The translations under genes were made by a program, and so were the position numbers. Shown one piece after another: positions 6,281 through 15,672 of a stretch of 37,261 bases of DNA (within the stretch, counting starts at the first letter, position 1; each line of letters opens with the position of its first letter). Location of the stretch: positions 1-37,261 of the forward strand of contig CBDVDM010000017.1 in NCBI GenBank assembly GCA_965372745.1, given 5' to 3'. The notes under the pieces were generated by a model. The model saw nothing but the letters and a program-made list of their open reading frames with translations. It was not told the origin of the DNA and did no database searches. The DNA comes from VRUG01 sp965372745. Lineage in GTDB: Bacteria; Planctomycetota; Phycisphaerae; Sedimentisphaerales; Anaerobacaceae.

Positions 6281-7417
6281 TTAATTTTTCTTCATATAAA
6301 GCGTCTGACTTGGAAATGCAAATTCGATTCCCTCTACCTCGAATCGCTTCATCATCTCCAGGTTAACTCGTTCATTGACTTCATGAAACAGCCAATAGTC
6401 AGCAGGCTTAACCCAGTAGCTCATGTAAATATTCAGCGACCAGTCGTTAAAGTCACTGAAATATACTCTCGGAGGTTTTCCCGGTACATTATTGACTTGC
6501 GATACTTCGGATAAAATCTTTTTAATAATCTCAACTGCCTTTTTAGCCTTCTCATGTCCTGAATCGTAGGTGATTGTGATATTTGATGTCCGGCGGATAA
6601 AAGGGCGTTTGCTGACATTTTCAACCACCGAATTTGCTATAACACTGTTTGGTACAGTGACAAGATGACCGTTTATCGTACGAATCTTGGTGCTTCTGAA
6701 TCCCACCTCCTCGACCGGCCCGTAATGTCCCTCAATCTTGACAAGTTCATCAATCTGAAATGGCCGGTCAGCAAAAATTGTTATCGAACCGAAGAAATTG
6801 GCTATCGTATCCTTCGCAGCCAGCGCTATCGCAATGCCACCGACGCCTGCACCAAGCAGGATCGATTTGACATCCTGATCGAGAATGTTGTCTATAATAT
6901 AAATCGCTGAAATAATAAATATCGTGACGCGAAGTGATTTGCGGACCACAGGCACAAGCATATCGTCAAGTTTTGTCTCGGTTTGAGTTGTCCAGCGAAT
7001 TAAATAATATTCGATAATATCAACAAGCCGATAAATTGCATAAGCGACAGAGATGGCTACGATGGCATTGGCTATTCGTGCCCAGCTTTTTTCAACGGTT
7101 AGGCTGATACCTTTTTCACCAAAGACAAGGAACAGCTTGCATATTGTCAGGGCTAACCCGAAAATTGCAACAGATACCGGTTTGACCAGACAGTTCAAAA
7201 ATATCGTAAAAACATTAGCACCAATCCTTTTCTCTCTTCGCTTGGTAAAACCGCTGATAAAATACTGCACAATTCGACCTGCCGCCATAGCCACAACTAT
7301 CACGAGCAAAACAAGCCCGAATCGCCAAAACGCATTGCCATTAACGATTTCGTAATTTATGACTTCGTCGAGCCAGCCGTTTGTGCCTGTCATTTTTGCT
7401 ATTATTGACTCTGTCAT
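6281..7417 (-). CDS. MscS-family mechanosensitive channel
   Basis: This 378-residue inner-membrane channel of the MscS superfamily releases solutes on hypo-osmotic shock. Hydrophobic segments lie at about 33-50, 78-97, 113-130, 161-177 and 186-212, giving a five-helix architecture with two more helices than E. coli MscS. The last is the pore helix with the glycine/alanine pattern GAGVGGIAIALAAKDTIANFFGS (split here: GAGVGGIAIALAAK, then DTIANFFGS). It is followed by the beta domain with FADRPFQIDELVKIEG and the VPNS motif near 260. The alpha/beta vestibule makes up the rest. The length fits the YbdG/YnaI-like smaller group. It is convergent with the PEP-CTERM gene and divergent from the DUF4139 gene. 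Confidence 0.93.
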   Translation of the reverse strand: MTESIIAKMTGTNGWLDEVINYEIVNGNAFWRFGLVLLVIVVAMAAGRIVQYFISGFTKRREKRIGANVFTIFLNCLVKPVSVAIFGLALTICKLFLVFGEKGISLTVEKSWARIANAIVAISVAYAIYRLVDIIEYYLIRWTTQTETKLDDMLVPVVRKSLRVTIFIISAIYIIDNILDQDVKSILLGAGVGGIAIALAAKDTIANFFGSITIFADRPFQIDELVKIEGHYGPVEEVGFRSTKIRTINGHLVTVPNSVIANSVVENVSKRPFIRRTSNITITYDSGHEKAKKAVEIIKKILSEVSQVNNVPGKPPRVYFSDFNDWSLNIYMSYWVKPADYWLFHEVNERVNLEMMKRFEVEGIEFAFPSQTLYMKKN

Positions 7418-7605
7418 ATTTAATCTCCGTTTCTAATTTTCAATATTTTAGAACTGATTATCGGTTGTAAACGGCAAATAGTCAATAATCAACATTTTAG
7501 CTGCTGTGCAAAAATACAAAATTCTGTAACTTTTACTTTACGCAAGCTATGCCCTGTGGGACAATAGCTGTACCTGTATAACGACGAAAGTGAAGGGGAC
7601 ATGAA

Positions 7606-9006
7606 ATGAACCGTCAAATAACTGTTTCTTCAATAATTTGTATTGTAATCTGTTCAATTGTCTTTGCAGAGTCTACTCAATCGTTGCAAAAGGGTACTGC
7701 ACTGACAATTTATAATGACAATTTTGCCGTTGTCAAAGAGTCCCGCGAGATTAATTTTGACCAGGGCGTCAATAAAATCGAATTTACCGATGTCGCATCA
7801 GCTATTGACCCGACCAGCGTTAATTTCAAATGCTTAGCTGCTCCCGGCGACATTTCTATCCTTGAGCAAAATTACGAATACGACCTTGTCAATACACAGG
7901 GCCTGCTGAAACGGTATATTGATAAGGATATTACTATCCTGCTGAAAGGTTCAGGTGCTGACAGCGGGACAGAACTTACTGGAAAACTTTTGGCCTCGAT
8001 GGGAAATGACCTGATTTTAAAAAGTCAGACTCAGGGTATTGACATCGTTAATAAAGATACCATCGAAAAAATCTCTTTAACAACACAACTGCCTGATGAC
8101 CTTGTGACAAAACCAACGCTTATATGGCTTGCAAATGCAAAACAAAAAGGTACTCAGCTTTGTCGAGTAACGTATACTACCGGTAAGATAGGCTGGAAAG
8201 CGGATTATTCCGCCCAGTTAAGCGACGATGAAACAAAACTTGATTTCTCAGGATGGGTCACTGTCGATAACAAAAGCGGTGCTACTTACAAAGATTCAAA
8301 GATGAAACTGATTGCAGGAGATGTCAGGAGAATTGTGCCAGCCAGACGGCTTAGGCAACCTGAGGCATTCGGCTATGCCGCCGCTGAAGCGGTCAAAGGT
8401 TTTGAAGAAAAGGCCTTTGGTGAATATCACATGTATACTCTCGCCAGAAAAAGTACTATCAACAATAATCAGGTCAAACAAATCGAATTTATTACTCCCG
8501 TTTTGGATGTCCCTGTGAAAAAACTCTATGTATACGACCGAACTCAGCAATCTGATAAAATCCAGGTGAAAATTGAGTTTGAAAATAAAAAAGAATTCGG
8601 TCTTGGAATAGCGTTGCCGATGGGAAAAGTTCGTGTTTTCAAAAAAGACCCTGCTGATGACACCCTTGAATTTCTTGGTGAAGACAAGATTGCCCACACA
8701 CCGGATAATGAAAAACTTAAACTCTACATCGGAAATGCTTTTGATATTGTTCCTGAATACACCCTTGTCGATAGTCAGGTTGCAAGACGAAGAAAAACCG
8801 AAACTCACAAAATTGAATTGAGAAACAGAAAGTCATCATCGGTTACAATCAACGTCGATGAAAAATTCTCTCCTCGGGTCAACTGGACAATTAGCAATGC
8901 AACTCATAAATTCAAGAAACATGACGCTGGTACTGCCAGATTTAAAATAAAAGTAAGAGCCGGCTCGGTTGCCACGCTGCAATATACTGTAGTGCAGACA
9001 TGGTGA
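7606..9006 (+). CDS. Exported DUF4139-domain protein
   Basis: This is a 466-residue secreted protein. Residues 1-21 are a signal peptide ending in VFA. The body matches the DUF4139 (mucoidy-inhibitor A-like) family: an early LTIYNDNFAVVKE segment (33-45), a middle WLANAKQKGTQLCRVTYTTG and GWKADYSAQL stretch, and a C-terminal beta-rich domain with RNRKSSSVTINVDEKF near 405-420. The family's role is unknown; it is usually found outside the cytoplasm. No enzyme motif is visible. The start ATG follows AAGGGGAC, a good ribosome-binding site. It is separated by 47 bp from the small DUF4405-like gene on the same strand and probably shares its transcript. Confidence 0.85.
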   Translation: MNRQITVSSIICIVICSIVFAESTQSLQKGTALTIYNDNFAVVKESREINFDQGVNKIEFTDVASAIDPTSVNFKCLAAPGDISILEQNYEYDLVNTQGLLKRYIDKDITILLKGSGADSGTELTGKLLASMGNDLILKSQTQGIDIVNKDTIEKISLTTQLPDDLVTKPTLIWLANAKQKGTQLCRVTYTTGKIGWKADYSAQLSDDETKLDFSGWVTVDNKSGATYKDSKMKLIAGDVRRIVPARRLRQPEAFGYAAAEAVKGFEEKAFGEYHMYTLARKSTINNNQVKQIEFITPVLDVPVKKLYVYDRTQQSDKIQVKIEFENKKEFGLGIALPMGKVRVFKKDPADDTLEFLGEDKIAHTPDNEKLKLYIGNAFDIVPEYTLVDSQVARRRKTETHKIELRNRKSSSVTINVDEKFSPRVNWTISNATHKFKKHDAGTARFKIKVRAGSVATLQYTVVQTW

Positions 9007-9053
9007 TTATTTTTCCAATTGCATGTTTGTTATAACTGTTAAATTGAAAATAT

Positions 9054-9368
9054 ATGAAACGCAGCACTTTAAATTTTATTACTGATTTGGTAAGTCTTAT
9101 TATTCTACTGACTCTGATGATTAGCGGCTTTATCATCAAATACATTTTGCCTCCGGGTTCAGGCGGCAGGGGGCGCGTGCAGCATGATGGCAGGGGACAG
9201 GAGCATATAAAAACATTATGGTCGATGGGTCGACATAACTGGGGCGATATCCACTTTTATTTAGCTGTTCTTTTTGTTGCCCTTATGGCTGTGCACATCT
9301 TTCTGCACTGGAGAGGGATAAAAAATTATTTAAGAACGCTTTTCAGTTTTTCGCAAAATGAATGTTGA
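9054..9368 (+). CDS. Small two-helix membrane protein (DUF4405-like)
   Basis: This 104-residue protein has membrane helices at about 10-31 and 66-86, joined by a glycine/arginine-rich loop (34-60). Four histidines sit at the second helix: His61 and His67 at its start, His81 and His85 at its end. This pattern resembles DUF4405, a domain related to cytochrome b561-type membrane proteins in which histidines may bind haem. Haem binding is an inference only. The ribosome-binding site is weak, and the gene may be translated by coupling to the DUF4139 gene upstream. It is convergent with the HNH nuclease gene, 25 bp away. Confidence 0.72.
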   Translation: MKRSTLNFITDLVSLIILLTLMISGFIIKYILPPGSGGRGRVQHDGRGQEHIKTLWSMGRHNWGDIHFYLAVLFVALMAVHIFLHWRGIKNYLRTLFSFSQNEC

Positions 9369-9393
9369 ATAAACAAAAAGTCAGCTAAAGGTA

Positions 9394-10029
9394 TTATCTC
9401 AGCTCGACAGACCAGTAGGCGTTATCAAGGAATTGCTTCCAGCTGTGATAGCGTTGATGACCAAGATGAATATGAATAAGAGGATTGTGCTTAGGCCTGG
9501 CTGGCTTTTGGATTAGGGTTATACCCGCCTGTTTAGGCGTTCTGCCGCCTTTTCGTGCATTACATCTTGTACAGGCACAGACTATATTATTCCAGACAGC
9601 CTTGCCTCCCATGCTTTTAGGAATAACGTGGTCAAGTGACAGCTCACTCGTTGGATACTTCTCCCCGCAGTATTGACAGTGATTCTTGTCACGTGCAAAA
9701 ATATTTCGGCGATTAAACTTTACCTTATTTCTCGGTAGACGGTCATAAAATAAGAGACGAACTATGCGAGGAACAGCAATGTGGAAATTTACTGTCGAGA
9801 CCCAGTCATGGGCATTCGGCTCGAAATTGCGTCTGAATAGACTTACATCACACCAGCTTTGAAAGTCATAAGCAGAATACCTGCCCTCCTCAAAGGTTAT
9901 TACCTCCGCAAGTTCACGAAACAGCAGCGAAAATGCACGCCTGGCATGCACTATGCGAATCGCCATATAGTTCTTGTTTAATACAAGAACATTGCAATCC
10001 AAACCGGACTGGAGTTCTGGTGCAATCAT
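9394..10029 (-). CDS. HNH endonuclease family protein
   Basis: This 211-residue protein has a C-terminal HNH nuclease domain of the zinc-bearing type. Cys118 and Cys121 (CQYC) and Cys153 and Cys156 (CTRC) form the zinc site. LDHV with His134 gives the catalytic histidine, and WNN (146-148) gives the asparagine. The N-terminal half (1-110) has the LVLNKNYMAIRIVHARRAF pattern seen in a widespread stand-alone HNH family in many bacteria. The cellular role of that family is not established; it is not linked to a restriction system here. It lies alone, downstream of and on the same strand as the cold-shock gene. Confidence 0.9.
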   Translation of the reverse strand: MIAPELQSGLDCNVLVLNKNYMAIRIVHARRAFSLLFRELAEVITFEEGRYSAYDFQSWCDVSLFRRNFEPNAHDWVSTVNFHIAVPRIVRLLFYDRLPRNKVKFNRRNIFARDKNHCQYCGEKYPTSELSLDHVIPKSMGGKAVWNNIVCACTRCNARKGGRTPKQAGITLIQKPARPKHNPLIHIHLGHQRYHSWKQFLDNAYWSVELR

Positions 10030-10211
10030 AATTATTTTGCATTAGGTAAATCGTCAAAATTCCGCAAATCTTAAATATCTTGCTAACATAAAAACACATG
10101 ATTTACAAGCAAAATCCATGGTATTAGATGTGACCAAAAAACAACCAGCTTTACAACTACCCCTTGGTCAAAACAAAAACAGCCCTGCAAATTTTATTCT
10201 TTACTCAAATT

Positions 10212-10448
10212 TTACAGCTCTTCTGTTGCTGTTTTGCTTGATTGGGCTGGTTTAAGAACGACATTTTCCGCTCTTAGTCCTTTTTCACCTTCAACGGCAT
10301 CGAAAGTAACAACATCACCTTCGGAAAGAGTTTTATAACCTTCGCCTGAAATGCTGGCATAGTGGACAAATATATCCTGCCCATCTTCTGTAGCGATGAA
10401 CCCATAACCTTTCCTGGGGTTGAACCATTTAACTGTTCCTTCTGACAT
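10212..10448 (-). CDS. Cold-shock domain protein
   Basis: This 78-residue single-domain cold-shock protein binds single-stranded RNA and DNA and melts RNA structure. RNP1 (KGYGFI, residues 13-18) and RNP2 (DIFVHY, 25-30) are intact. The tail after residue 66 (PAQSSKTATEEL) extends slightly beyond the 66-70 residues of E. coli Csps. AAAAGGAG lies 6 nt before the ATG, a strong start. It follows the HU-like gene by 54 bp on the same strand. Confidence 0.96.
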   Translation of the reverse strand: MSEGTVKWFNPRKGYGFIATEDGQDIFVHYASISGEGYKTLSEGDVVTFDAVEGEKGLRAENVVLKPAQSSKTATEEL

Positions 10449-10502
10449 AGAGCACTCCTTTTAAACAGTTTTATAAACTTTAATCCTTTATTATTAGGGG
10501 AA

Positions 10503-10814
10503 TTATTTCGTTTCAGCCGATTCTGTTGCGGGAACGCTAAGATTTTCACGCATTAACCTGCCCATTTTGAACTTAACCGTTCGTTTTGCGGGGACTTCCA
10601 CACGCTCAAGTGTTTTTGGATTCTGCGCAACTCTGGCTGCTCGTGTTCGTGTTTCAAATACACCGAAATCCCGAAACTCCAGGCGGTTGCCTTTGCATAG
10701 CTCTGAGGTTATCTCATCGAGAAAAGCCTGAATTATGCACTTGACTAAAACTCTTTTGGCCTGCGTCTTCTCAGCTATCTGGTCGATAAGCTCTTTCTTT
10801 GTAATTGTTGACAT
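10503..10814 (-). CDS. HU/IHF-family DNA-binding protein
   Basis: This 103-residue histone-like protein of the HU/IHF family bends and compacts DNA. The family order is clear: KKELIDQIAEKTQAK helix (6-20), LEFRDFGVFETRTRAARVAQNP (the arm region, with the tip proline in QNP near 67), then VPAKRTVKFKMGR. A 10-residue polar tail follows. GAGGTAG precedes the ATG at normal distance. It is not possible from sequence alone to say whether it acts as HU (non-specific) or IHF. Together with the cold-shock gene it makes a small nucleic-acid-chaperone unit on the minus strand. Confidence 0.95.
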   Translation of the reverse strand: MSTITKKELIDQIAEKTQAKRVLVKCIIQAFLDEITSELCKGNRLEFRDFGVFETRTRAARVAQNPKTLERVEVPAKRTVKFKMGRLMRENLSVPATESAETK

Positions 10815-11394
10815 AAGCTACCTCATTTTAAGGAAGACATACTGTGAAAATGGATGATACATATTCAGAAAAGCTGATGTTAGAAAAACTGAGTTTTTGA
10901 CTATACGACAGTTCATAATAAACTCTCACAAGGTTTCAACTCACCTGTACTCTATCAGTCTACCGATAACCGGCATTAAACTAACATTAGCTTTCCTTAT
11001 GGCCGACGCGACCAAACAGAAAATACTATAAGAATCTTCGAGTACCGCAAGTTACTATACAATAAAGACTTCTAAACATCAAGTAATTTTATTTTTTTTT
11101 ACTTCTCCAAAACATGGGAAATACCCCCTGAAGCAAACAGTTTAAAAAGCCCGTTATTTGGCTAAAAATTAGCGATTGGGATTTCAAGAGCTGTTAGCCG
11201 GTTTTATTTTTTGTTAAAAACATGCTCTGCAATACTCATTATAAATATTACAAAATATTCATATAACCAAATAGTTTGTTGACCTGGTGCTCATATATCG
11301 GCATAATTGTTAGTCTTAAATGTTGGCTTAGCCGATTTGAAAGGTACTGTGAATAAACAAATAATAATTTTGCCTACAGGGAAATTAAACATCT
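10815..11394. other. Long divergent intergenic region between HU-like and lepB genes
   Basis: In these 580 bp I see no open frame with family character and no stable fold. The right end holds the lepB promoter (11279-11307). A poly-T run lies at 11089-11101. The left part must contain the promoter of the HU-like and cold-shock genes, but no good -35/-10 pair was found there. Confidence 0.6.
11279..11307 (+). promoter_or_regulatory. Probable promoter of lepB
   Basis: TTGACC (11279-11284) and CATAAT (11302-11307) are spaced by exactly 17 nt, each one base from consensus. The start site would leave an untranslated leader of about 80 nt before the lepB ATG. Confidence 0.6.
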
Positions 11395-12930
11395 ATGTTC
11401 TCAGATAGCAGCGAAAACCACTATGGTAAAAAAACCATACGAAAAAGCAAAATCGCCGAAATTGCAAATACTTTAGAGTGGTTAATAACCGCCTTTATTT
11501 TAGCTTTTGTCTTCCGTGCGTTTGTCATGGAAGCGTTTCGAATTCCGACCGGAAGTATGGCTGATACTTTAATGGGGGCGCATTTCGGCTTACGGTGTGT
11601 CCAGTGTGGATATAAATACGATTATGGGTTTGCTCCTGAAAGATACAGGATGAAAAGCGATACCATACCACATAGCAACGTTAAGCCTTCACACTCACGC
11701 TGTCCAAATTGTGGACTTTACCAGTCTGCAAATCGTGCAATGCCTGTCTCAAACGGCGATAGAATATTAGTTCTAAAGTGCCTCTACCAGTTCTTCGAAC
11801 CTAAGCGATGGGATGTGATTGTATTTAAAAATCCACTTGAGCCGGAGATAAATTATATTAAGCGACTCGCGGCAAAACCCGGCGAAACTGTGGAAATAAT
11901 TGATGGCGATATATATATCAATGGCCAAATTGCCCGAAAACCTCCCAAGGTACAAAATGAAATGTGGATGCCAATATATGATAACGATTATCAGCCTGCA
12001 AGACCTTCGGAAGGTTCTTTTAACGGACATATCTGGCATCAGCCTTTTGATATTGAAAATTCACAATGGGACGTTGAGCCACTGAATAAAACTATGTTTC
12101 GTTTAGACGGTGACACCGAAACAGTTTACTCTTTAACTTACGATGCGAATATTGGAAATGACTTCAGGGCCACATACGCATATAACGATGTTGCCGGCTA
12201 CACATACAGACCGTATTGCAGTGATTTGAAAATACGTTTTTATGCACGTCCTCAAAGCGCGGAGGGACTTGTCGGTATAGCCTTAAGTAAATACGAAACT
12301 ACTTACAAAGCATGGCTTGATTTTGAAGGCAATATGGTTATAGAGGCAGTTTCCAGTGGTAAAGAACCGATAGAATTAGCTCATGATTCAGTCAAACCGG
12401 TTGTTACTGGAGAGCCGCTGTTGGTCGAATTTACAAATGTCGACCACCAGTTGATTTTCAAGGCTGGTAATAAAAAGCTGGTTTATGACTTGGGAAAAAA
12501 TCCGGATGATGCCGGCACCAGAAAAACGGATATTCAACCCAAAGCACAAATTTTAGGCTCCGGCAAATTAACTCTGTCGCATGTTTCGCTCTTTAGAGAT
12601 ACCCACTATACCTCTGCAAATTCAACCGGTCAGAGAAAACCAGGCAGGGCATCAGAAGGGAACCCGTTTATACTTGGGCCGGACGAATTCTTCGCTCTTG
12701 GTGATAACAGCCCTAATAGTGCTGACTGCAGACTCTGGACACAAAGAGGGAAAGGTAATAACAAATCATTCTTTAGAGCAGGTGTCGTTCCGCGCGAATA
12801 CCTGGTAGGTAAAGCTCTTTTCGTTTATTGGCCAAGTGGATTCAAACCTTTTATCAGGTCCCGGTTTGCCCTAATTCCTAATATCGGGCGAATGAGGTTT
12901 GTTCACGGCGGCACAAAGGACTTTAAATAG
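11395..12930 (+). CDS. lepB: Signal peptidase I, enlarged with zinc-ribbon and beta-domain insertions
   Basis: This membrane-bound protease cuts signal peptides from exported proteins outside the inner membrane. Residues 27-47 form the single anchor. Catalytic Ser54 lies in IPTGSM and general-base Lys156 in YIKRLAAKPGE. Box E is GDNSPNSADCR at 436-446, altered from the usual GDNRxNSxDSR (R to S, S to C), but the key Asp and Arg remain. Between Ser54 and Lys156 are two CxxC pairs (Cys68/71 and Cys103/106), a zinc-ribbon-like insert. Between residue about 185 and 430 there is an extra domain of some 240 residues, rich in beta strands, with no motif I know. The total of 511 is about twice the family minimum. 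This enzyme would process the signal peptides of the exported proteins in this window. Confidence 0.92.
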   Translation: MFSDSSENHYGKKTIRKSKIAEIANTLEWLITAFILAFVFRAFVMEAFRIPTGSMADTLMGAHFGLRCVQCGYKYDYGFAPERYRMKSDTIPHSNVKPSHSRCPNCGLYQSANRAMPVSNGDRILVLKCLYQFFEPKRWDVIVFKNPLEPEINYIKRLAAKPGETVEIIDGDIYINGQIARKPPKVQNEMWMPIYDNDYQPARPSEGSFNGHIWHQPFDIENSQWDVEPLNKTMFRLDGDTETVYSLTYDANIGNDFRATYAYNDVAGYTYRPYCSDLKIRFYARPQSAEGLVGIALSKYETTYKAWLDFEGNMVIEAVSSGKEPIELAHDSVKPVVTGEPLLVEFTNVDHQLIFKAGNKKLVYDLGKNPDDAGTRKTDIQPKAQILGSGKLTLSHVSLFRDTHYTSANSTGQRKPGRASEGNPFILGPDEFFALGDNSPNSADCRLWTQRGKGNNKSFFRAGVVPREYLVGKALFVYWPSGFKPFIRSRFALIPNIGRMRFVHGGTKDFK

Positions 12931-13019
12931 TACTATTGAAATTTGTCAGCAGGGTTTGAATTAAAGTACATCATAATATATTTTATTGACTTAAAACAAC
13001 ATTTTAACCCCTATGATTC

Positions 13020-13048
13020 TTGACTTTTCTCACAATTGCGGATACTCT
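13020..13048 (+). promoter_or_regulatory. Possible promoter of gyrA-holA
   Basis: TTGACT (13020-13025) and TACTCT (13043-13048) are spaced by 17 nt, about 50 nt before the gyrA ATG. The -10 is weak, so confidence is low. Confidence 0.3.
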
Positions 13049-13098
13049 GTTTGCTGTCATTATCGCCTGTTTTTTTACTGAGTATAGCGGATTATTTT

Positions 13099-15669
13099 AT
13101 GGAAGAAGTCAAAGAACCACAAGAGCAGTTTGAGGATATGCGTATTCTCGATGAGCTCAAGAATTCGTATCTGAATTATGCTATGAGCGTCATTGTCTCA
13201 CGTGCCTTGCCTGATGTTCGTGACGGTCTAAAGCCTTCTCAAAGAAGAATACTCGTGGCAATGAATGACCTTAATCTTGGTCCGCGAACCAAGCACAGAA
13301 AATGCGCCAAAATCGTCGGTGATACCGGCGGCAACTACCATCCTCACGGCGACCAGGCTACGTACGGAACTCTTGTCAGACTCGGACAGCATTGGAATAT
13401 GCGATATAGGCTTGTTGACCCGCAGGGTAATTTCGGCAGCGTCGATGCCGATCCTCCTGCAGCGATGAGATACACCGAAGCAAGAATGACAGCTCCTGCC
13501 ATGGAAATGCTCGAAGACCTCAAATATGATACAGTGGATTTCATACCCAATTACGATGAGACCCGCCATGAGCCGACCGTTCTGCCGTCAAAATTTCCGA
13601 GTCTGCTTGTAAACGGCTCTACGGGTATTGCCGTTGGGATGGCTACTAATCTTGCACCGCATAATGTAACTGAAGTTTGTCAGGCCATTCTGCTTGTCAT
13701 CGATGACCCCAATTGTGGTTTCAAAGATATTATGAAAGTTCTGCCGGGCCCTGACTTTCCTACCGGTGGTATCATTTGCGGTTACAAAGGTATTGTTGAT
13801 GCTTACACAACAGGCAAGGGCCATTTAACCGTCAGAGGCAAGCTGAATACCGAGACCTCAAAAAAAGGAAGAACCAGAATTGTTGTCACTGAAATACCTT
13901 ATATGGTCGTCAAGACCACTATTGTTACGAAAATTGCGGATTGTGTTCAAAGTGGTATTATTTCCGAAATAGCTGATATCCGTGACGAATCCGACCGTCG
14001 CGGCATGCGCATCGTTATCGAACTCAAAAGAGATGCTGACGAACAAATCGTCCTGAACAAACTATATCGATACACTTCGTTGCAAAACACATTTGCTGTC
14101 TCCAATATCGCACTGGTCAACAAACGACCTGAAACTTTGAATATCAAGCAGATGATGGAACAATTCATCAATCACCGAAAAATTGTCATTCGAAGACGTT
14201 CCAGATTCCTTTTGAAACGCTGCAGAAACAGAGCCCATATTCTCGAAGGTCTTATTTTGGCTGTAAGTGACATCGATGATATAATTGACCTTATCAAAAA
14301 GTCATCTGATACGCCGACTGCAAAACTTAACCTGATGAAAAAGCCATTGAAGTTTGCTGAAACTGCCACGCTAAGGGAAATTCTGCCTGAATCTTTTGTT
14401 AAGGAAAAAACAAAACAGGAGCAGTTCCTTACAGGTTCACAGGCCGATGCCATCCTGACTATGCAGTTGCAGCGCCTTACCGGTCTGGAAATTGAAAAAC
14501 TCGCTAAGGAATATGTCGGCCTCACGGACCAAATCGAAGGTTATGAAGCACTCCTTGCAAGCGAACAAATCCTGCTGGATGTTATACGTGAAGATATTTA
14601 CGAAATAAAAGAAAAGTACGGCGATAAAAGACGAACGCAAATTACAGCACAAATCGAGCAGCTTGATGTTGAAGATTTAATTCCTGAAGAAGAAGTTATA
14701 GTGACTGTAAGCCATGCAGGTTATGTCAAAAGAACGTCAATTGATACATACCGAAAGCAGGCCAGAGGCGGCAAAGGTGTCATCGGCTCTGATACCAAAG
14801 AAGGCGATTTTATCGAACATCTTTTTACCGCATCTACGCATGACTATCTGCTTGTTTTTACTAATAAAGGAAAGTGCTACTGGCTCAAAGTCTATAATAT
14901 TCCGGGCATGTCGCGCCAAAGCAGGGGGCGAAATATTGTTAATTTACTAAAACTCGGAAGTCAGGAAATCGCCTCTGTTATTAATGTTAGAAGCTTTGAT
15001 GAAGAGACTGAAGTTGGTGAATCTTTTCAACTGGTTATGGCTACTAAAAATGGCGTCGTTAAAAAAACCGCTCTTTCTGCTTACAGTAATCCGAGGTCAA
15101 CTGGTGTCAATGCGATTAAACTTGATTCCGAGGATGCATTAATTGGTGTTAAGCTTACCACAGGCAATAACCATATTATACTTGGTACTTATGATGGAAT
15201 GGCTATACGTTTTGATGAAAAACAGGTTCGTTCGATGGGACGTGTATCCAGAGGTGTCCGAGGTATCAAGCTTAGAAAATCTGACCATGTTGTAGGTATG
15301 GTGATTGCTGAGGAAGCAGCCTCATTACTTACAGTCTGTGAAAATGGCTATGGCAAACGGACTACGCTGGAAGATTATAGGCAGCAAAAGAGGGGTGGTA
15401 TAGGCCTGATAAATATAAAAACTACCGACCGAAACGGCAAGGTGGTTGCCCTAAAAGCTATTCAGAGTATGGATGAACTGATGATGATTACTGCCAATGG
15501 TATCATCATTCGCACTGGACTTGAACAGGTTCGTGAGATAGGAAGAAACACTCAGGGCGTTCGCCTGATAAAACTAAAACAGGGTGACAAGCTCGTCGCT
15601 GCAGAAAAAATTGTCGTTGAAGATATTGTCGGCCCTGAACAGGAACAGCAAAATTCTGACTCCGAATAA
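13099..15669 (+). CDS. gyrA: DNA gyrase subunit A
   Basis: This 856-residue breakage-reunion subunit of gyrase (type IIA topoisomerase) makes double-strand breaks with gyrase B to introduce negative supercoils. Catalytic Tyr125 lies in AAMRYTEAR, with Arg124 before it. The C-terminal pinwheel has a GyrA-box (QARGGKG) in the YRKQARGGKGVIG segment and a second similar stretch (QKRGGIG), which favours GyrA over ParC. Two quinolone-contact positions differ from E. coli: Ser83 is Gln86 and Asp87 is Gly90. The frame can be extended upstream to a TTG at 13036, but the ATG at 13099 starts MEEVKEP, in line with the family; the upstream extension would be a hydrophobic run alien to GyrA. holA follows after 3 nt. 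Confidence 0.95.
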   Translation: MEEVKEPQEQFEDMRILDELKNSYLNYAMSVIVSRALPDVRDGLKPSQRRILVAMNDLNLGPRTKHRKCAKIVGDTGGNYHPHGDQATYGTLVRLGQHWNMRYRLVDPQGNFGSVDADPPAAMRYTEARMTAPAMEMLEDLKYDTVDFIPNYDETRHEPTVLPSKFPSLLVNGSTGIAVGMATNLAPHNVTEVCQAILLVIDDPNCGFKDIMKVLPGPDFPTGGIICGYKGIVDAYTTGKGHLTVRGKLNTETSKKGRTRIVVTEIPYMVVKTTIVTKIADCVQSGIISEIADIRDESDRRGMRIVIELKRDADEQIVLNKLYRYTSLQNTFAVSNIALVNKRPETLNIKQMMEQFINHRKIVIRRRSRFLLKRCRNRAHILEGLILAVSDIDDIIDLIKKSSDTPTAKLNLMKKPLKFAETATLREILPESFVKEKTKQEQFLTGSQADAILTMQLQRLTGLEIEKLAKEYVGLTDQIEGYEALLASEQILLDVIREDIYEIKEKYGDKRRTQITAQIEQLDVEDLIPEEEVIVTVSHAGYVKRTSIDTYRKQARGGKGVIGSDTKEGDFIEHLFTASTHDYLLVFTNKGKCYWLKVYNIPGMSRQSRGRNIVNLLKLGSQEIASVINVRSFDEETEVGESFQLVMATKNGVVKKTALSAYSNPRSTGVNAIKLDSEDALIGVKLTTGNNHIILGTYDGMAIRFDEKQVRSMGRVSRGVRGIKLRKSDHVVGMVIAEEAASLLTVCENGYGKRTTLEDYRQQKRGGIGLINIKTTDRNGKVVALKAIQSMDELMMITANGIIIRTGLEQVREIGRNTQGVRLIKLKQGDKLVAAEKIVVEDIVGPEQEQQNSDSE

Positions 15670-15672
15670 AAG

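Noticed and set aside
8296..8808. Minus-strand 170-codon frame
   Set aside because: It is antisense to the DUF4139 gene, which has a signal peptide, ribosome-binding site and recognisable family.
13036..13098. Upstream TTG start and hydrophobic extension of gyrA
   Set aside because: Gyrase A is cytoplasmic and begins close to the ATG at 13099; the extension overlaps the likely -10 and leader.
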